Source: Gammaproteobacteria bacterium (GTDB lineage Bacteria > Pseudomonadota > Gammaproteobacteria > Steroidobacterales > PWYM01). From it: a stretch of 64,000 bases of DNA. The notes beneath the pieces were generated by a model. That model saw only the letters and a list, made by a program, of their open reading frames with translations. It did no database searches and was not told where the DNA came from. Below, one piece after another: positions 18,561 to 27,821 of the stretch. Where the stretch lies: NCBI GenBank assembly GCA_003567475.1, contig PWZL01000021.1, forward strand, positions 25,030-89,029. Reading direction: 5' to 3'. Positions within the stretch are counted from its first letter, which is position 1, and each line of letters opens with the position of its first letter. A program made the translations under genes and the position numbers.

Positions 18561-19577
18561 TCAGAACGGGAAGATGAACCCGACAGCCAGCCCCTGAGGC
18601 GTGTTGCCCTCCAGGCCGGTGAGGTCGAGTTCCGCGCCGTGAGCACCGCCGCCTGACATGTTGTAGTTCGCCAGGCGATCATTGCGGGTCGTGGCGTAGG
18701 TCAGGTAGAGCACCGCACGATCACCGAGGTGCCAGTCTGCGCCGATGGCGAAAAGCGTGGCGTCCCGATCTGACAGTGAGCTGTCGGTCGTGAACACATG
18801 CGCCTTGAAGGTCAGGTCCTGCCAGCGGCGGCTGACACCGACGCCGTAAGTGTCAACGTTACCGCTGGCGCGCAGGCGGGCAAACTGTGCCAGGCCCATC
18901 ACAGTCCAGTCCTGGTACTGCCACTGCGCCGCCAGACGGGTCGCCTGTGGGCGCACGCCACCGGCACGTTCCCAGGCACCCAGCAGCAGCAGATCACCCA
19001 GCGTGTAGCCCAGGCCAACGCTGAGCACGTCGGCATTGCGAGCGTCCTGACTGGTGCCGGTGTTGTCATTGGTGGCGTAATGGACATCGGCGACCAGCCC
19101 GTTGAGTGCCGGCGTGCGGTAGTGGATGCCGTTGCGCAGGCGGAAGTCCCAGTTCTTACCACCGAACTGGTCGTCGAGTTTCGTGAGGTTGCGAAGATCG
19201 CCGATGCGGTTGCCGAACAGATCCAACCGTGAACGGATCAACATCAATGGCGACTGCATATAGCCCAGACGCAGCATGCCGAAATCGCCCCGCAGGCCGA
19301 CGAAGGAATCCCGGCTGGCCCAGTTGCCGGCGCCGTTGTCCATCCGCAGCCCCTGCTCGATCTGCATCATCGCAGTCAACCCCGGCTGGAGTTCGGTATG
19401 GGTCCGGAAGCCGATCCGGCTGGCATTGCTGGACGTGTTCATGCCGGCACGATCGCCGTCATCCAGCCACTCCACACTCAGGTGCGCCTCGCCGTAGAGC
19501 TGAATCTGTTCGGCTGCCGCGGCCTGGGCAAAGCCAAGACTCAGAATAACCAGGGGCAATATCATTGTGCTGCGCAT
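18561..19577 (-). CDS. Gram-negative general porin, copy 1
   Basis: 338-aa trimeric-type porin: signal peptide (1-22), first strand IQLYGEAHLSVEWLDDGDRAG, then sixteen-strand porin features including SRDSFVGLRGDFGMLRLGYMQSP, and a C-terminal Phe (FIFPF). It is clearly paralogous to the porin at 19785-20819. A possible PHO box (19649-19688) lies upstream. It probably forms a passive diffusion pore, possibly for phosphate or other anions under starvation. Confidence 0.9.
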   Translation of the reverse strand: MRSTMILPLVILSLGFAQAAAAEQIQLYGEAHLSVEWLDDGDRAGMNTSSNASRIGFRTHTELQPGLTAMMQIEQGLRMDNGAGNWASRDSFVGLRGDFGMLRLGYMQSPLMLIRSRLDLFGNRIGDLRNLTKLDDQFGGKNWDFRLRNGIHYRTPALNGLVADVHYATNDNTGTSQDARNADVLSVGLGYTLGDLLLLGAWERAGGVRPQATRLAAQWQYQDWTVMGLAQFARLRASGNVDTYGVGVSRRWQDLTFKAHVFTTDSSLSDRDATLFAIGADWHLGDRAVLYLTYATTRNDRLANYNMSGGGAHGAELDLTGLEGNTPQGLAVGFIFPF

Positions 19578-19648
19578 CAGCGCTCTCCTGTCGAACCCGT
19601 ATATTCCGCTGCGGCTGGGTATCCGGGCGTTTCGCCGGCGGCGCCAAG

Positions 19649-19688
19649 GTTACGGGAACATGACGCCGATGCAAGCACGTTATGGCAT
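19649..19688 (-). promoter_or_regulatory. Candidate PHO box upstream of porin copy 1
   Basis: On the minus strand, adjacent 7-mers GCGTCAT (19666-19660) and CCGTAAC (19655-19649) are separated by 4 bases, each matching CTGTCAY at 5 of 7 positions. In the same 11-bp phase there is ATGCCAT (19688-19682) and a poor unit between. The element ends about 72 bases before the ATG at 19577. It is weaker than the box of the paralogous porin but in the same place. Confidence 0.5.
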
Positions 19689-19696
19689 GACGATAT

Positions 19697-19725
19697 AAAA
19701 AAACCCCGCCACAGGGTGACGGGGT
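19697..19725 (-). terminator. Rho-independent terminator of porin copy 2
   Basis: Inverted repeat 19703-19712 / 19716-19725 (10 bp with one G-T pair, loop of 3), followed on the minus strand by a run of seven T residues. It lies 60 bases after the porin stop at 19785, so the two porin genes are separate transcripts. Confidence 0.9.
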
Positions 19726-19784
19726 CCAAGTCTCCACCTTGCGGGGGGGAGCGGGCCCTCTCGGACCCGTTGGGGAGTCTTGCC

Positions 19785-20819
19785 TCAGAAGTCGTAGCGA
19801 AAGCCTACCGACAGGCCGCTGTGGTTGAGGCCGGGCGCGGCTGTGGCCAGCTGCGTGTCGCGGCCACCGCGGGACATCGAGTAGGTGGCATTGTCGTCGT
19901 TGGCAGTCCGGGCATAGGCGAACAGCAGCCGGAAGGGCCGTGCGATCCGGTAGTCCAGTCCGACAGCGATCATATTCGCATCACGCTCGTCACCGTCGGC
20001 CGAGATCATGTAGTACTGCGCCTTGACGGTGGTCTTGTCATTGACCTTGTAGCTGCCGCCGATACCAAAGGTGTTCACGTCCTGGTCAGGGCCCAGGGTC
20101 GAGCTTTTGATGGTGGCGAACTGCGCCAGGGCGGCCACGTCGAAATCGCCAAAGCTGTAGCGGGCGCCCAGACGGATCGCGTCGGACTTGCTCTGGTTCT
20201 TGCGCTCGTAGGCACCGGCCAGGTACAGGTTGCCCTCGGTGTAACTCACGCTGGTGCTGAGCGCATCGTTGTCGTTATCCACCGTCGTACCGCCATCGGT
20301 GTTGGTGGAATAATGCAGGTCGACCACCACGCCGCCCATGCGCGGGGAGCGGTAGTGAATGCCGTTGCGGAACCGGGTATCGAAATCGAAATCGCTGCCG
20401 CTGTATCCATCACGCAGGCGGGTCATGTTGCGGGCATCGCCGATCTGATCACCAAAGAAGTCGGTGCGGCTGCGCACGCTCTTCAGCGGAGTATCGAAAA
20501 AGCCGGCGCGAATCATGCCGAAATCGCCCTGCAGACCGACGAAGCTGTCGCGGCTGGCGAAACTGCCGGCGCCGTTCTCGAAACGGATATTCTGCTCGAT
20601 CTGCATCACCGCCCGCAGATTGTTGCCGAGATCATGATTGGCACGGAAGCCCAGTCGGCTTGAGTTGCTCGATACATTGAGCCCATCGTCAGCACCGTTG
20701 TCGAGCCAGTCTAGGCTGACGTGAGCGCGGCCGTACAGTTGCACCGAGGTGTCGGCCAGTGCCGCCACCGGGCTGAGCATCGCCGTGGCGACCGCGGCGG
20801 CAAGAAGTTGCTTGTTCAT
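19785..20819 (-). CDS. Gram-negative general porin, copy 2, probably phosphate-starvation inducible
   Basis: 344-aa porin with a signal peptide (1-22, ending ALA), first strand VQLYGRAHVSLDWLDNGADDG, the conserved block SRDSFVGLQGDFGMIRAGFFDTP, and a C-terminal Phe (FRYDF). It is paralogous to the porin downstream; the two share the SRDSFVGL-GDFGM core. A tandem PHO box 79 bases upstream, its own terminator and its position beside the pst-phoU genes suggest a PhoE-like role in anion uptake. The functional comparison with PhoE rests on context, not on sequence similarity. Confidence 0.92.
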   Translation of the reverse strand: MNKQLLAAAVATAMLSPVAALADTSVQLYGRAHVSLDWLDNGADDGLNVSSNSSRLGFRANHDLGNNLRAVMQIEQNIRFENGAGSFASRDSFVGLQGDFGMIRAGFFDTPLKSVRSRTDFFGDQIGDARNMTRLRDGYSGSDFDFDTRFRNGIHYRSPRMGGVVVDLHYSTNTDGGTTVDNDNDALSTSVSYTEGNLYLAGAYERKNQSKSDAIRLGARYSFGDFDVAALAQFATIKSSTLGPDQDVNTFGIGGSYKVNDKTTVKAQYYMISADGDERDANMIAVGLDYRIARPFRLLFAYARTANDDNATYSMSRGGRDTQLATAAPGLNHSGLSVGFRYDF

Positions 20820-20897
20820 GCGAACTCTCCGGGAGTCTGTTTTGGAATAGTGTTGCAGCGGGAGAACACGTTGCGGGGGGCAGTCTACGCCGACCGG

Positions 20898-20937
20898 GTG
20901 ACGGCGGCGTGACTCTGATATGTCACTTATGTTACGA
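20898..20937 (-). promoter_or_regulatory. PHO box upstream of porin copy 2
   Basis: Four minus-strand 7-mers lie on an exact 11-bp period: TCGTAAC (20937-20931), GTGACAT (20926-20920), GAGTCAC (20915-20909) and CCGTCAC (20904-20898). They match CTGTCAY at 4, 5, 5 and 6 of 7 positions. Ten bases after the last unit comes TAGACT, a fair -10 hexamer, as expected where PhoB replaces the -35 contact. Confidence 0.68.
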
Positions 20938-21000
20938 ACTGAAACCTGTTGGGATCACACAACGCAGTCCCGACCATCGGGCCGCGGCTCGGGGCCGCAC

Positions 21001-21723
21001 TCAGTCCGTGCGCCTGGCCTCGCGCTCGAGGTCTTCGAGGCTGGTGTGGCGGACATCCTTTCCCTTGACGATGTAGATCACGTACTCGCAGAGATTGCGA
21101 GCCCGATCGCCGATGCGCTCCAGTGAGCGTGCGGCCCAGATCACGTTCAGGGCTCGCGGGATGCTGCGCGGGTCTTCCATCATGTGGGTGATCAGTTCGC
21201 GGGTGAGCCCCTCGAAGTCGGCGTCCACGCTGAGGTCTTCGCGCACGACCTGCGCTGCCAACTCGGTGTCCAGTGTGTCCATGGCGCGCAGGGCCTCGGC
21301 CAACTGTTGCTGGACGTTGCGACCCAGTCGCCCAAGCTCCGCAAAACGCCGACTCGGCTCCTCGGCGGCCGGCCCGAGGCGCACCGCCATGTGACCGATA
21401 CGCTCGGCCTCGTCGCCCATGCGCTCCAGATCCGTGGTGCTCTTGGCCATGGCGATGATGAACCGAAGATCCGTCGCCGTCGGTTGACGCCGCGCGATGA
21501 TGTGCGCGCACTCCTCATCGATACGGACTTCCATGGCGTTGATCAGATGGTCGCTAGTGATCACTTGCTCGGCCAGTTCGACGTTACCGGTCACCAGCGC
21601 GTCCACTGCCGAGATGATCTGCGCCTGCACCAGCGCACCCATCTGCATGACCGTGCTGAAAAGCTCCTGCAACTCGCGATTGAACTGACTGGAGATATGC
21701 TGCGAGATATGGGCCTTATCCAT
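21001..21723 (-). CDS. phoU: Phosphate signalling protein PhoU
   Basis: 240-aa cytoplasmic protein with two PhoU three-helix repeats, each with the metal-binding pattern (DEECAHIIARRQPTATDLR; RALNVIWAARSLERIGDRA). It connects Pst transport activity to the PhoR/PhoB two-component system and represses it when phosphate is plentiful. The ATG at 21723 has AGGA seven bases upstream. It is the last gene of the pst cluster, 55 bases after pstB. Confidence 0.95.
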   Translation of the reverse strand: MDKAHISQHISSQFNRELQELFSTVMQMGALVQAQIISAVDALVTGNVELAEQVITSDHLINAMEVRIDEECAHIIARRQPTATDLRFIIAMAKSTTDLERMGDEAERIGHMAVRLGPAAEEPSRRFAELGRLGRNVQQQLAEALRAMDTLDTELAAQVVREDLSVDADFEGLTRELITHMMEDPRSIPRALNVIWAARSLERIGDRARNLCEYVIYIVKGKDVRHTSLEDLEREARRTD

Positions 21724-21778
21724 GGGCTGTCCTGAACAGGTGACGGGAGGATACCGCAAGCTTGCCGCGCGCGGCGGC

Positions 21779-22675
21779 TCAGCCGTAACGCCCGGTGATG
21801 TAGTCCTCGGTCGCCTTTTCCCTGGGGTTGGTGAACAGCGTGATCGTGTCGCCGTACTCCACCAGTTCGCCGAGGTACATGTACGCGGTGTAATCGGAGA
21901 CCCGGGCCGCCTGCTGCATGTTGTGCGTGACGATCATGATCGTGTACTGCGTTTTCAGCTCGCCTATGAGCTCCTCGATTTTGGCGGTAGAAATCGGATC
22001 GAGTGCGGAGGTGGGCTCATCGAGCAGAATCACTTCCGGCTCGATGGCAATCGCCCGGGCGATCACCAGCCGCTGCTGCTGACCACCGGACAATCCAAAG
22101 GCGTTGCTTTGCAGCCGGTCCTTGACCTCATCCCACAAGGCGACCGACTTCAGGGAACGTTCGACCACCTCGTCGAGCAGTGCCTTGTTGGTCACGCCCT
22201 GCAGCCTGAGGCCGTAGGCGACATTTTCGTAAATGGACTTGGGAAACGGGTTGGGCTTCTGGAACACCATACCGATGCGACGACGCAGCTCGGCAATGTC
22301 GGTTGCACGGGAATAGATGTCGTCTCCCTGCAGCACGATGCGGCCCTCGATCCGGCAGATGTCCACCAGATCGTTCATGCGGTTGAAACAGCGCAGCAGT
22401 GTGGATTTACCGCAGCCGGAGGGGCCAATGAACGCCGTCACCCGCCGAGAAGGGATCTGCATGTTGATCCCCTTCAACGCCTGCGTGTCCCCGTAGTAGA
22501 GATCGAGGCCCTCCACCGACAGGGTGATGTCCTCGTCCTGCAGCGAGAGCGCCTCACGCGCGCTGTCCTGAAACAGCGACGCGGCCATGCTGCTGACGGT
22601 GTTCTGAGTCTCCTTCATTTCAGTCTCCACGGCTCTGGGTGCCGGTGTGCCTGCGACGGTCTGGCCGGAGGCCAT
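21779..22675 (-). CDS. pstB: Phosphate ABC transporter ATP-binding protein
   Basis: 298-aa ATPase of the Pst importer. Walker [10 protein letters not shown] is at ~80, Q-loop [19 protein letters not shown], signature LSGGQQQRL, Walker [13 protein letters not shown] and switch His in VTHN. A tail of about 45 residues precedes the usual PstB start. The ATG at 22675 overlaps the pstA stop by one base (TGATG); the open frame further upstream is a shadow of pstA. Confidence 0.96.
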   Translation of the reverse strand: MASGQTVAGTPAPRAVETEMKETQNTVSSMAASLFQDSAREALSLQDEDITLSVEGLDLYYGDTQALKGINMQIPSRRVTAFIGPSGCGKSTLLRCFNRMNDLVDICRIEGRIVLQGDDIYSRATDIAELRRRIGMVFQKPNPFPKSIYENVAYGLRLQGVTNKALLDEVVERSLKSVALWDEVKDRLQSNAFGLSGGQQQRLVIARAIAIEPEVILLDEPTSALDPISTAKIEELIGELKTQYTIMIVTHNMQQAARVSDYTAYMYLGELVEYGDTITLFTNPREKATEDYITGRYG

Positions 22676-24327
22676 CAATCGCTCTCTGCGCGGTATTTTT
22701 CGCGCAGGTGATTTCGAATGGTGATGGCTGTCAGGTTGAGCATGACGATCAACAGCACCAGGATCAGTGCCGTTGCGTATACCAGCTGCTCCGCGGCTTC
22801 GGCATGCGGGCTCTGGAAACCCACGTCGTAGATGTGGAACCCGAGATGCATGATCTTGCGTTCCAGATGAATGAACGGGAAGTTGCCATCGATCGGCAGG
22901 GTCGGCGCCAGCTTGACCACGCCCACCAGCATCAGCGGCGCGACCTCCCCTGCAGCCCGGGCAATGGCCAGAATCAGTCCCGTCATCATCGCGGGCGTCG
23001 CCAGTGGCACGACAACCTTCCACAGGGTCTCGCCCTTGGTCGCGCCCAGGGCCAGCGACCCTTCGCGCAGCGTCGAGGGAATTCGCGCGAGGCCTTCCTC
23101 CGTCGACACGATCACCACCGGCAGCGTCAGCAGCGCCAGTGTCAGGGACGCCCAGAACAGACCTGGCGTGCCGAACGTCGGCGCCGGCAGTGCTTCCGGA
23201 TAGAACGTCCGGTCGATGGCGCCGCCCATGAAGTACACGAAGAAACCAAGACCGAACACGCCAAAGACGATCGAGGGCACGCCAGCGAGGTTGTACACTG
23301 AAATCCGTACGGTCCTGAGCAGCGGCCCCTGTTTGGCGTACTCGCGCAGATAGATGGCCGCGAGAATGCCGAAAGGCGTCACGATAATCGACATGACGAG
23401 CACCATCACGACCGTGCCGAAGATCGCCGGGAAAATCCCCCCCTCGGTGTTCGCTTCACGCGGATACCCGAAAATGAAGTCCTTGAAATCGAGGAGGTAG
23501 AACCAGACCTTCTGCAGCACGGACATGTTGTTCGGCTGCCAGGCCTTGACGATATCGGCGAGGCGGACCGTGACCTCACGACCGTCCGCCACCCGCATCA
23601 CCAGGCTGTCACGTCCGGCTTCTTGATAGAGTTCGTCAAGACGCGCTTCAAGCACTGCGTAGTCGGCATCGAGTGCCGCTCGGCGAGCGGCCAATTCGGC
23701 CTCCAACTGTGGCGTGAGCGTGTCGCGCAGCACAGCCCGTCGACGGTCGAGGCGCACGCGCTCGATCGCGAAGTTGATCCGTCCGATATCTACCCGCTCG
23801 ATCTGGCGGATTTCATCGTAGAGCGCGTTGCTGCGGGCCAGACGCAGCTTGAATTCCGGCCAGAGTGCATCGCCCGTGGCCACCGAGCCCCCCGCCTCGA
23901 GCAGGCGGACCGGAAAGCCGATGAAATCACCCCACTCGCGGCGCTCAAGCACCGTGGCGTCGCGGGGAAACGACCATGGGGTCATGAAGTCGGCGACGAA
24001 AAACCCGAAATCCCGCCCGGTGACGTCACGGTTACCCATCTTGATGAGGTGACGATCCACCAGGGCCTGTTCCTGAGGGATGTTCAGCCCGGCATCGCGC
24101 ATGGCCTCAGCCGTGAACACCTGGGATCGACGCAGTGACCCGAGAATCTCAAGCTGTGCCTCACCCGGCTGGGTGTAGGTGGTCTGCAACACCGGATGCG
24201 GCCAGAACGCGCTGAAACCACGCACCAGAATCAAGGTGATCAAGCCGAACACCATGACCATGCTGATCGTGACGGCGCCCCCGTTCAACCAGATCCAGGG
24301 CGCACCGCTTTTCCACCATTCCTTCAT
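22675..24327 (-). CDS. pstA: Phosphate ABC transporter permease PstA, long form
   Basis: 550-aa inner-membrane permease. Canonical PstA is ~280-300 aa; here a first membrane segment (~18-42) is followed by a ~225-residue periplasmic region with helical, charged stretches (the DUF3333-type extension). The permease core with five or six membrane segments (~275-535) contains the ATPase-docking loop [17 protein letters not shown]. The long form is common in marine gammaproteobacteria. Confidence 0.94.
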   Translation of the reverse strand: MKEWWKSGAPWIWLNGGAVTISMVMVFGLITLILVRGFSAFWPHPVLQTTYTQPGEAQLEILGSLRRSQVFTAEAMRDAGLNIPQEQALVDRHLIKMGNRDVTGRDFGFFVADFMTPWSFPRDATVLERREWGDFIGFPVRLLEAGGSVATGDALWPEFKLRLARSNALYDEIRQIERVDIGRINFAIERVRLDRRRAVLRDTLTPQLEAELAARRAALDADYAVLEARLDELYQEAGRDSLVMRVADGREVTVRLADIVKAWQPNNMSVLQKVWFYLLDFKDFIFGYPREANTEGGIFPAIFGTVVMVLVMSIIVTPFGILAAIYLREYAKQGPLLRTVRISVYNLAGVPSIVFGVFGLGFFVYFMGGAIDRTFYPEALPAPTFGTPGLFWASLTLALLTLPVVIVSTEEGLARIPSTLREGSLALGATKGETLWKVVVPLATPAMMTGLILAIARAAGEVAPLMLVGVVKLAPTLPIDGNFPFIHLERKIMHLGFHIYDVGFQSPHAEAAEQLVYATALILVLLIVMLNLTAITIRNHLREKYRAESD

Positions 24328-24351
24328 GAGATCACTACCGGCTGCATGGCA

Positions 24352-26649
24352 TTACAAGGAGGCATAACGTTTGCGCAGACGCTGGCGAACGATTTCCGCG
24401 GCGGTATTCAGCAGGAACGTGAACACCAACAGCACGAGCGCCGAGAGAAACAGCACACGGAAGTGGGTCGAGCCCACATCGGTCTCCGGCAGCTCCACGG
24501 CAATGTTGGCGGCCAGCGTACGCATACCCTCGAACAGGTTGAAATTCAGCACCGGGCTGTTACCCGAGGCCATCAGCACGATCATGGTTTCCCCGACCGC
24601 ACGGCCGAAACCGATCATCACGGCCGAGAAGATTCCCGGGCTGGCCGTGAGCAGCACGACGCCCATGACGGTCTGCCAGGGCGTCGCGCCCAAGGCCAGC
24701 GAGCCCATGGTCAGGTGTTTTGGAACATTGAATACGGCATCTTCGGCGATCGAGAAAATTGTGGGAATGACGGCAAACCCCATGGCCATGCCAACGATCA
24801 GCGCATTGCGCTGGTCATAAGGAATACCGACATCGGAAAACCACTGACGCATCGAGCCATCGAAGAACCACACCTCGATCCACGGGCTCGAGGTCACCAC
24901 GATCCAGCCGGTGAACAGCACCACCGGGACCAGCAGTGCCGCCTCCCAGCCGTCCGGGACCATCCGACGCACCTGGGTCGGCAAACGCGACCAGCCGAAG
25001 GCCGCCACCAGAATGAGCAACGGAAAGAGCACCGCGCCGGTAATCAGGATCGGCAAATTGTTCTCGACATAGGGCGCCAGCCAGATACCGGCGAGGAAAC
25101 CTAGGATGACCGTCGGCAGGGCCTCCATGAGTTCGATCGACGGCTTCACCACCCGACGAATCCGCGGTGACATGAAATAGGCGGTATAGATCGCGCCCAT
25201 GATCGCCAGTGGTGTCGCCAGCAGCATGGCGAACAGCGCCGCCTTCAGGGTGCCGACCGAGAGCGGGACGATGCTGAACTTGGCCTCGAAGGCATCGTCG
25301 GCCGATGACGACTGCCAGATGAACTCCGGTTCGCTGCGCCCTTCGTACCACACCCGGCCCCAGAGCCCGCTGAGCGAGGTCTGCGGGTGGGGATTGTCGA
25401 TGGCCAGCACGGTCAGCTGCGCAGCGTCTGCGCCTTCGATCAAGGCGCGGCTGTTGTTGGGCCCGATTGCGAGCCGCGCGATCTCCCCCTCGACGGCCGG
25501 CTTCATGGCGAGCGTCACACTCGATGTCGCATAGTGCAGACCGACCGTGCCGCTGGCATCGCCGACCAGAAAGCCCTTGCGGATGTACTCCGGATCGATG
25601 AACGTGATCGCGGCGGGGTGCTGACGAAAACTGCGGATCAACGTCAGATGCGGGACGTTGGTCTCTTCGTCACGAACCAGGAACCACTGGCGGACGCTGC
25701 CATCGGATCCGCCGACGATCAGCGACCGGCTGCCGACCAGGAACTCGGCAGCAGTGACCTCCGCACCATCGGCGACCAGCTGCACCTCCTCGATCAGTGT
25801 GGGGGCGTTGCGATCGACGATGTCGAAATTGAACAACCGGCCGCGGTCGTCGATGACAAAGATGTTGCGCAGGGTTTCGTTCACCAGGATCCGGCGCACC
25901 GGGCGGCCCAGGGCAGGCAGGCGATAGTCGGATCGGGTGACCTGGGTCTGCCCCGTCATCAGGTTGGTACGGGTGGCGAACATCGCCATGTCCAGATCGC
26001 CGGCCGCCGTGCCACCGGCCACGACAAACCCCCCGCGGCCCTGGATGACGGTCAGCGCGGAGAACTCGCTGACGTCCTCGTCGCCGAGGCGGATCGGGTC
26101 CTCACCCAGCGGGTAGCCAAGCTCAACGGAGATCTCGCGAATCCCGGTGTCGAAACTCTGCGGATAGTCGACACGGATCGGCAATACCGAGCCGTCAGAA
26201 AAACCATAAACGAACAGGCTACGGCGGTTTTCGCCACGGCCGAATGCCGTGATGTGCGCGCCTGGCGGCACCGGCACCTGGATGCGGTCGCGTACAGCAC
26301 CGGTACCGGCAGCGAACACGGTGATCTCGCCGGTATCGGCGAAACGCGCCCCGATCGTCTCGAAGCGGTCGAGCGTCATGTGCAGGGTTGTCTGGCCATC
26401 ACCGGCCCACGGGACCTCGAATTGGGTCTCCACGACGACGCTCGCAGGCTTGAGCATCGGGAACGTTTCATAGAACAGATAGACGAAAATCAGACCCAGG
26501 GCGATGATCACCCCGATCCCACCGGCGCCCACCCCGTACAGCGACAGGCCGTCGCGAAGGGCCCGGAGCTTGCGCAGCTTCAGCCGTCGCTCGGTGTCGG
26601 GCAGCAGCGAGCCGGAGCTGAGGGGTTGTTCACTGGCTGGCGTAGACAT
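24352..26649 (-). CDS. pstC: Phosphate ABC transporter permease PstC, long form
   Basis: 765-aa permease. After a first membrane segment (~35-60), a periplasmic insertion of roughly 380 residues is rich in short beta repeats, with propeller-like phrases such as GGSDGSVRQWFLV. The transport core (~465-760) has the loop [19 protein letters not shown]. Canonical PstC is ~310-330 aa. The extension pairs with that of PstA and may hold the PstS docking surface. It starts 76 bases after the pstS stop, across a hairpin. Confidence 0.94.
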   Translation of the reverse strand: MSTPASEQPLSSGSLLPDTERRLKLRKLRALRDGLSLYGVGAGGIGVIIALGLIFVYLFYETFPMLKPASVVVETQFEVPWAGDGQTTLHMTLDRFETIGARFADTGEITVFAAGTGAVRDRIQVPVPPGAHITAFGRGENRRSLFVYGFSDGSVLPIRVDYPQSFDTGIREISVELGYPLGEDPIRLGDEDVSEFSALTVIQGRGGFVVAGGTAAGDLDMAMFATRTNLMTGQTQVTRSDYRLPALGRPVRRILVNETLRNIFVIDDRGRLFNFDIVDRNAPTLIEEVQLVADGAEVTAAEFLVGSRSLIVGGSDGSVRQWFLVRDEETNVPHLTLIRSFRQHPAAITFIDPEYIRKGFLVGDASGTVGLHYATSSVTLAMKPAVEGEIARLAIGPNNSRALIEGADAAQLTVLAIDNPHPQTSLSGLWGRVWYEGRSEPEFIWQSSSADDAFEAKFSIVPLSVGTLKAALFAMLLATPLAIMGAIYTAYFMSPRIRRVVKPSIELMEALPTVILGFLAGIWLAPYVENNLPILITGAVLFPLLILVAAFGWSRLPTQVRRMVPDGWEAALLVPVVLFTGWIVVTSSPWIEVWFFDGSMRQWFSDVGIPYDQRNALIVGMAMGFAVIPTIFSIAEDAVFNVPKHLTMGSLALGATPWQTVMGVVLLTASPGIFSAVMIGFGRAVGETMIVLMASGNSPVLNFNLFEGMRTLAANIAVELPETDVGSTHFRVLFLSALVLLVFTFLLNTAAEIVRQRLRKRYASL

Positions 26650-26676
26650 CGTCCACCTTTAAGTCAGTAGCGAAAA

Positions 26677-26710
26677 CGCGGCCCCGACACTGCATGCCGT
26701 CGGGGCCGCG
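26677..26710 (-). terminator. Hairpin between pstS and pstC, probable attenuator
   Basis: A perfect 12-bp GC-rich inverted repeat (26677-26688 / 26699-26710, loop of 10). It is followed on the minus strand by CGCG and then four T residues. It lies 16 bases after the pstS stop. Such intercistronic stems in pst operons reduce read-through and stabilise pstS mRNA, so that binding protein exceeds permease. The T-run is short, so termination is likely to be partial. Confidence 0.7.
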
Positions 26711-26725
26711 CGGTCGGTCGTCGCC

Positions 26726-27682
26726 TCAGTCGAGATTGAACTGGGTGCGGAAGCGCTCGGCGGCGCTGGCATCCAGCGTCACGTAGCCGTCACGGTTAAC
26801 GACGCCCTGGCCTTCGCTGGACAGCACCATGCGGAAGAACTCGCGCTCCAGCGGATTCCAGCCGTCGACCGGATTCTGGTTGGCCGCGATATACAGGAAG
26901 CGCGCCAGCGGATAGTCGCCCGTGGCGGCGTTCGCGCCCGACGCCTCGAAGCCGTTCAGCGGCACGACGCGGACACCGGAGGTGCGGTAGCCGATGCCGG
27001 AGTAGCCGACGCCACCCAGGGTCTGCTCGACGCCACGTACGACGGCCGAGGAGCCCGGTTGCTCGTTGACGGTGTCCTTGAAGTCGCCACCGCAAAGCGC
27101 GACCTCGCGGAAGAAACCGTAGGTCCCGGAAACCGCGTTACGGCCATAGATGGTGATGTCGCGGTTGGCCCAGCCGCCGGTCAGACCGACCTGGCCCCAG
27201 GTGCGGATGTCACTGGGACCCCCACAGGCTCGGGTGGCCGAGAAGATCGCGTCGACCTGCTCCATGGTCAGCCCTTCGATCGGGTTGTCCTGGTTGACGT
27301 AGACGGCAATCATATCGATGGCGACCGGCACCAGCGTCGGGGCATAACCGAAACGGTCCTCGAAGGCGCGCTGCTCGGAATCCCGCATCGGACGGCTCAT
27401 GGGGCCGAAATTCGACGTGCCCTCGATCAGCGCCGGCGGTGCCGTGGAGGTGCCTGCACCCTGGATCTGGATATTGACGTTCGGATAGAAGTTCGCGAAC
27501 TCTTCCGCCCACAGGGTCATCAGGTTGTTGAGGGTGTCCGAGCCGACCGAACTCAGGTTGCCCGAAATCCCCGAGACGCGCTCGTAACTGGGCAGGTTGG
27601 GATCGACGTCGGCGACGGCAGACTGGGCCGAGATGCCGAGCGCTACGGCGACACCCACGGCGAGTGTGGTTTTAAAACTCAT
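26726..27682 (-). CDS. pstS: Phosphate-binding periplasmic protein
   Basis: 318-aa solute-binding protein with a signal peptide (1-24, ending AVADV). Phosphate-contact segments are GSDTLNNLM (~47), GAGTSTAPPAL (~75) and the block around AVSGTYGFFREVALCGG (~185). First gene of the pstSCAB-phoU cluster, behind a PHO box. Two cysteines (CGGPSD and LCGG) may form a disulfide. Confidence 0.95.
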   Translation of the reverse strand: MSFKTTLAVGVAVALGISAQSAVADVDPNLPSYERVSGISGNLSSVGSDTLNNLMTLWAEEFANFYPNVNIQIQGAGTSTAPPALIEGTSNFGPMSRPMRDSEQRAFEDRFGYAPTLVPVAIDMIAVYVNQDNPIEGLTMEQVDAIFSATRACGGPSDIRTWGQVGLTGGWANRDITIYGRNAVSGTYGFFREVALCGGDFKDTVNEQPGSSAVVRGVEQTLGGVGYSGIGYRTSGVRVVPLNGFEASGANAATGDYPLARFLYIAANQNPVDGWNPLEREFFRMVLSSEGQGVVNRDGYVTLDASAAERFRTQFNLD

Positions 27683-27772
27683 GGTGCGAAGTCCTCATGT
27701 ATGAGTGATGGTCCCGGCCGGGGCAGCGGTGAGCGCTGAGTCCCGAGCGTTGCGGGAGTCTCTGCCCCCTGC

Positions 27773-27812
27773 ACGACAACCGTATGACGCCAACGTTACA
27801 ACTTGATGATGG
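27773..27812 (-). promoter_or_regulatory. PHO box upstream of pstS
   Basis: Minus-strand 7-mers on an 11-bp period: CCATCAT (27812-27806), TTGTAAC (27801-27795), GCGTCAT (27790-27784) and TTGTCGT (27779-27773), each matching CTGTCAY at 5 of 7 positions. The array ends about 90 bases before the pstS ATG, in the 139-base gap after the FKBP gene. The location and period are what a PhoB-activated pst promoter should have. Confidence 0.65.
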
Positions 27813-27821
27813 TCACGAAGC

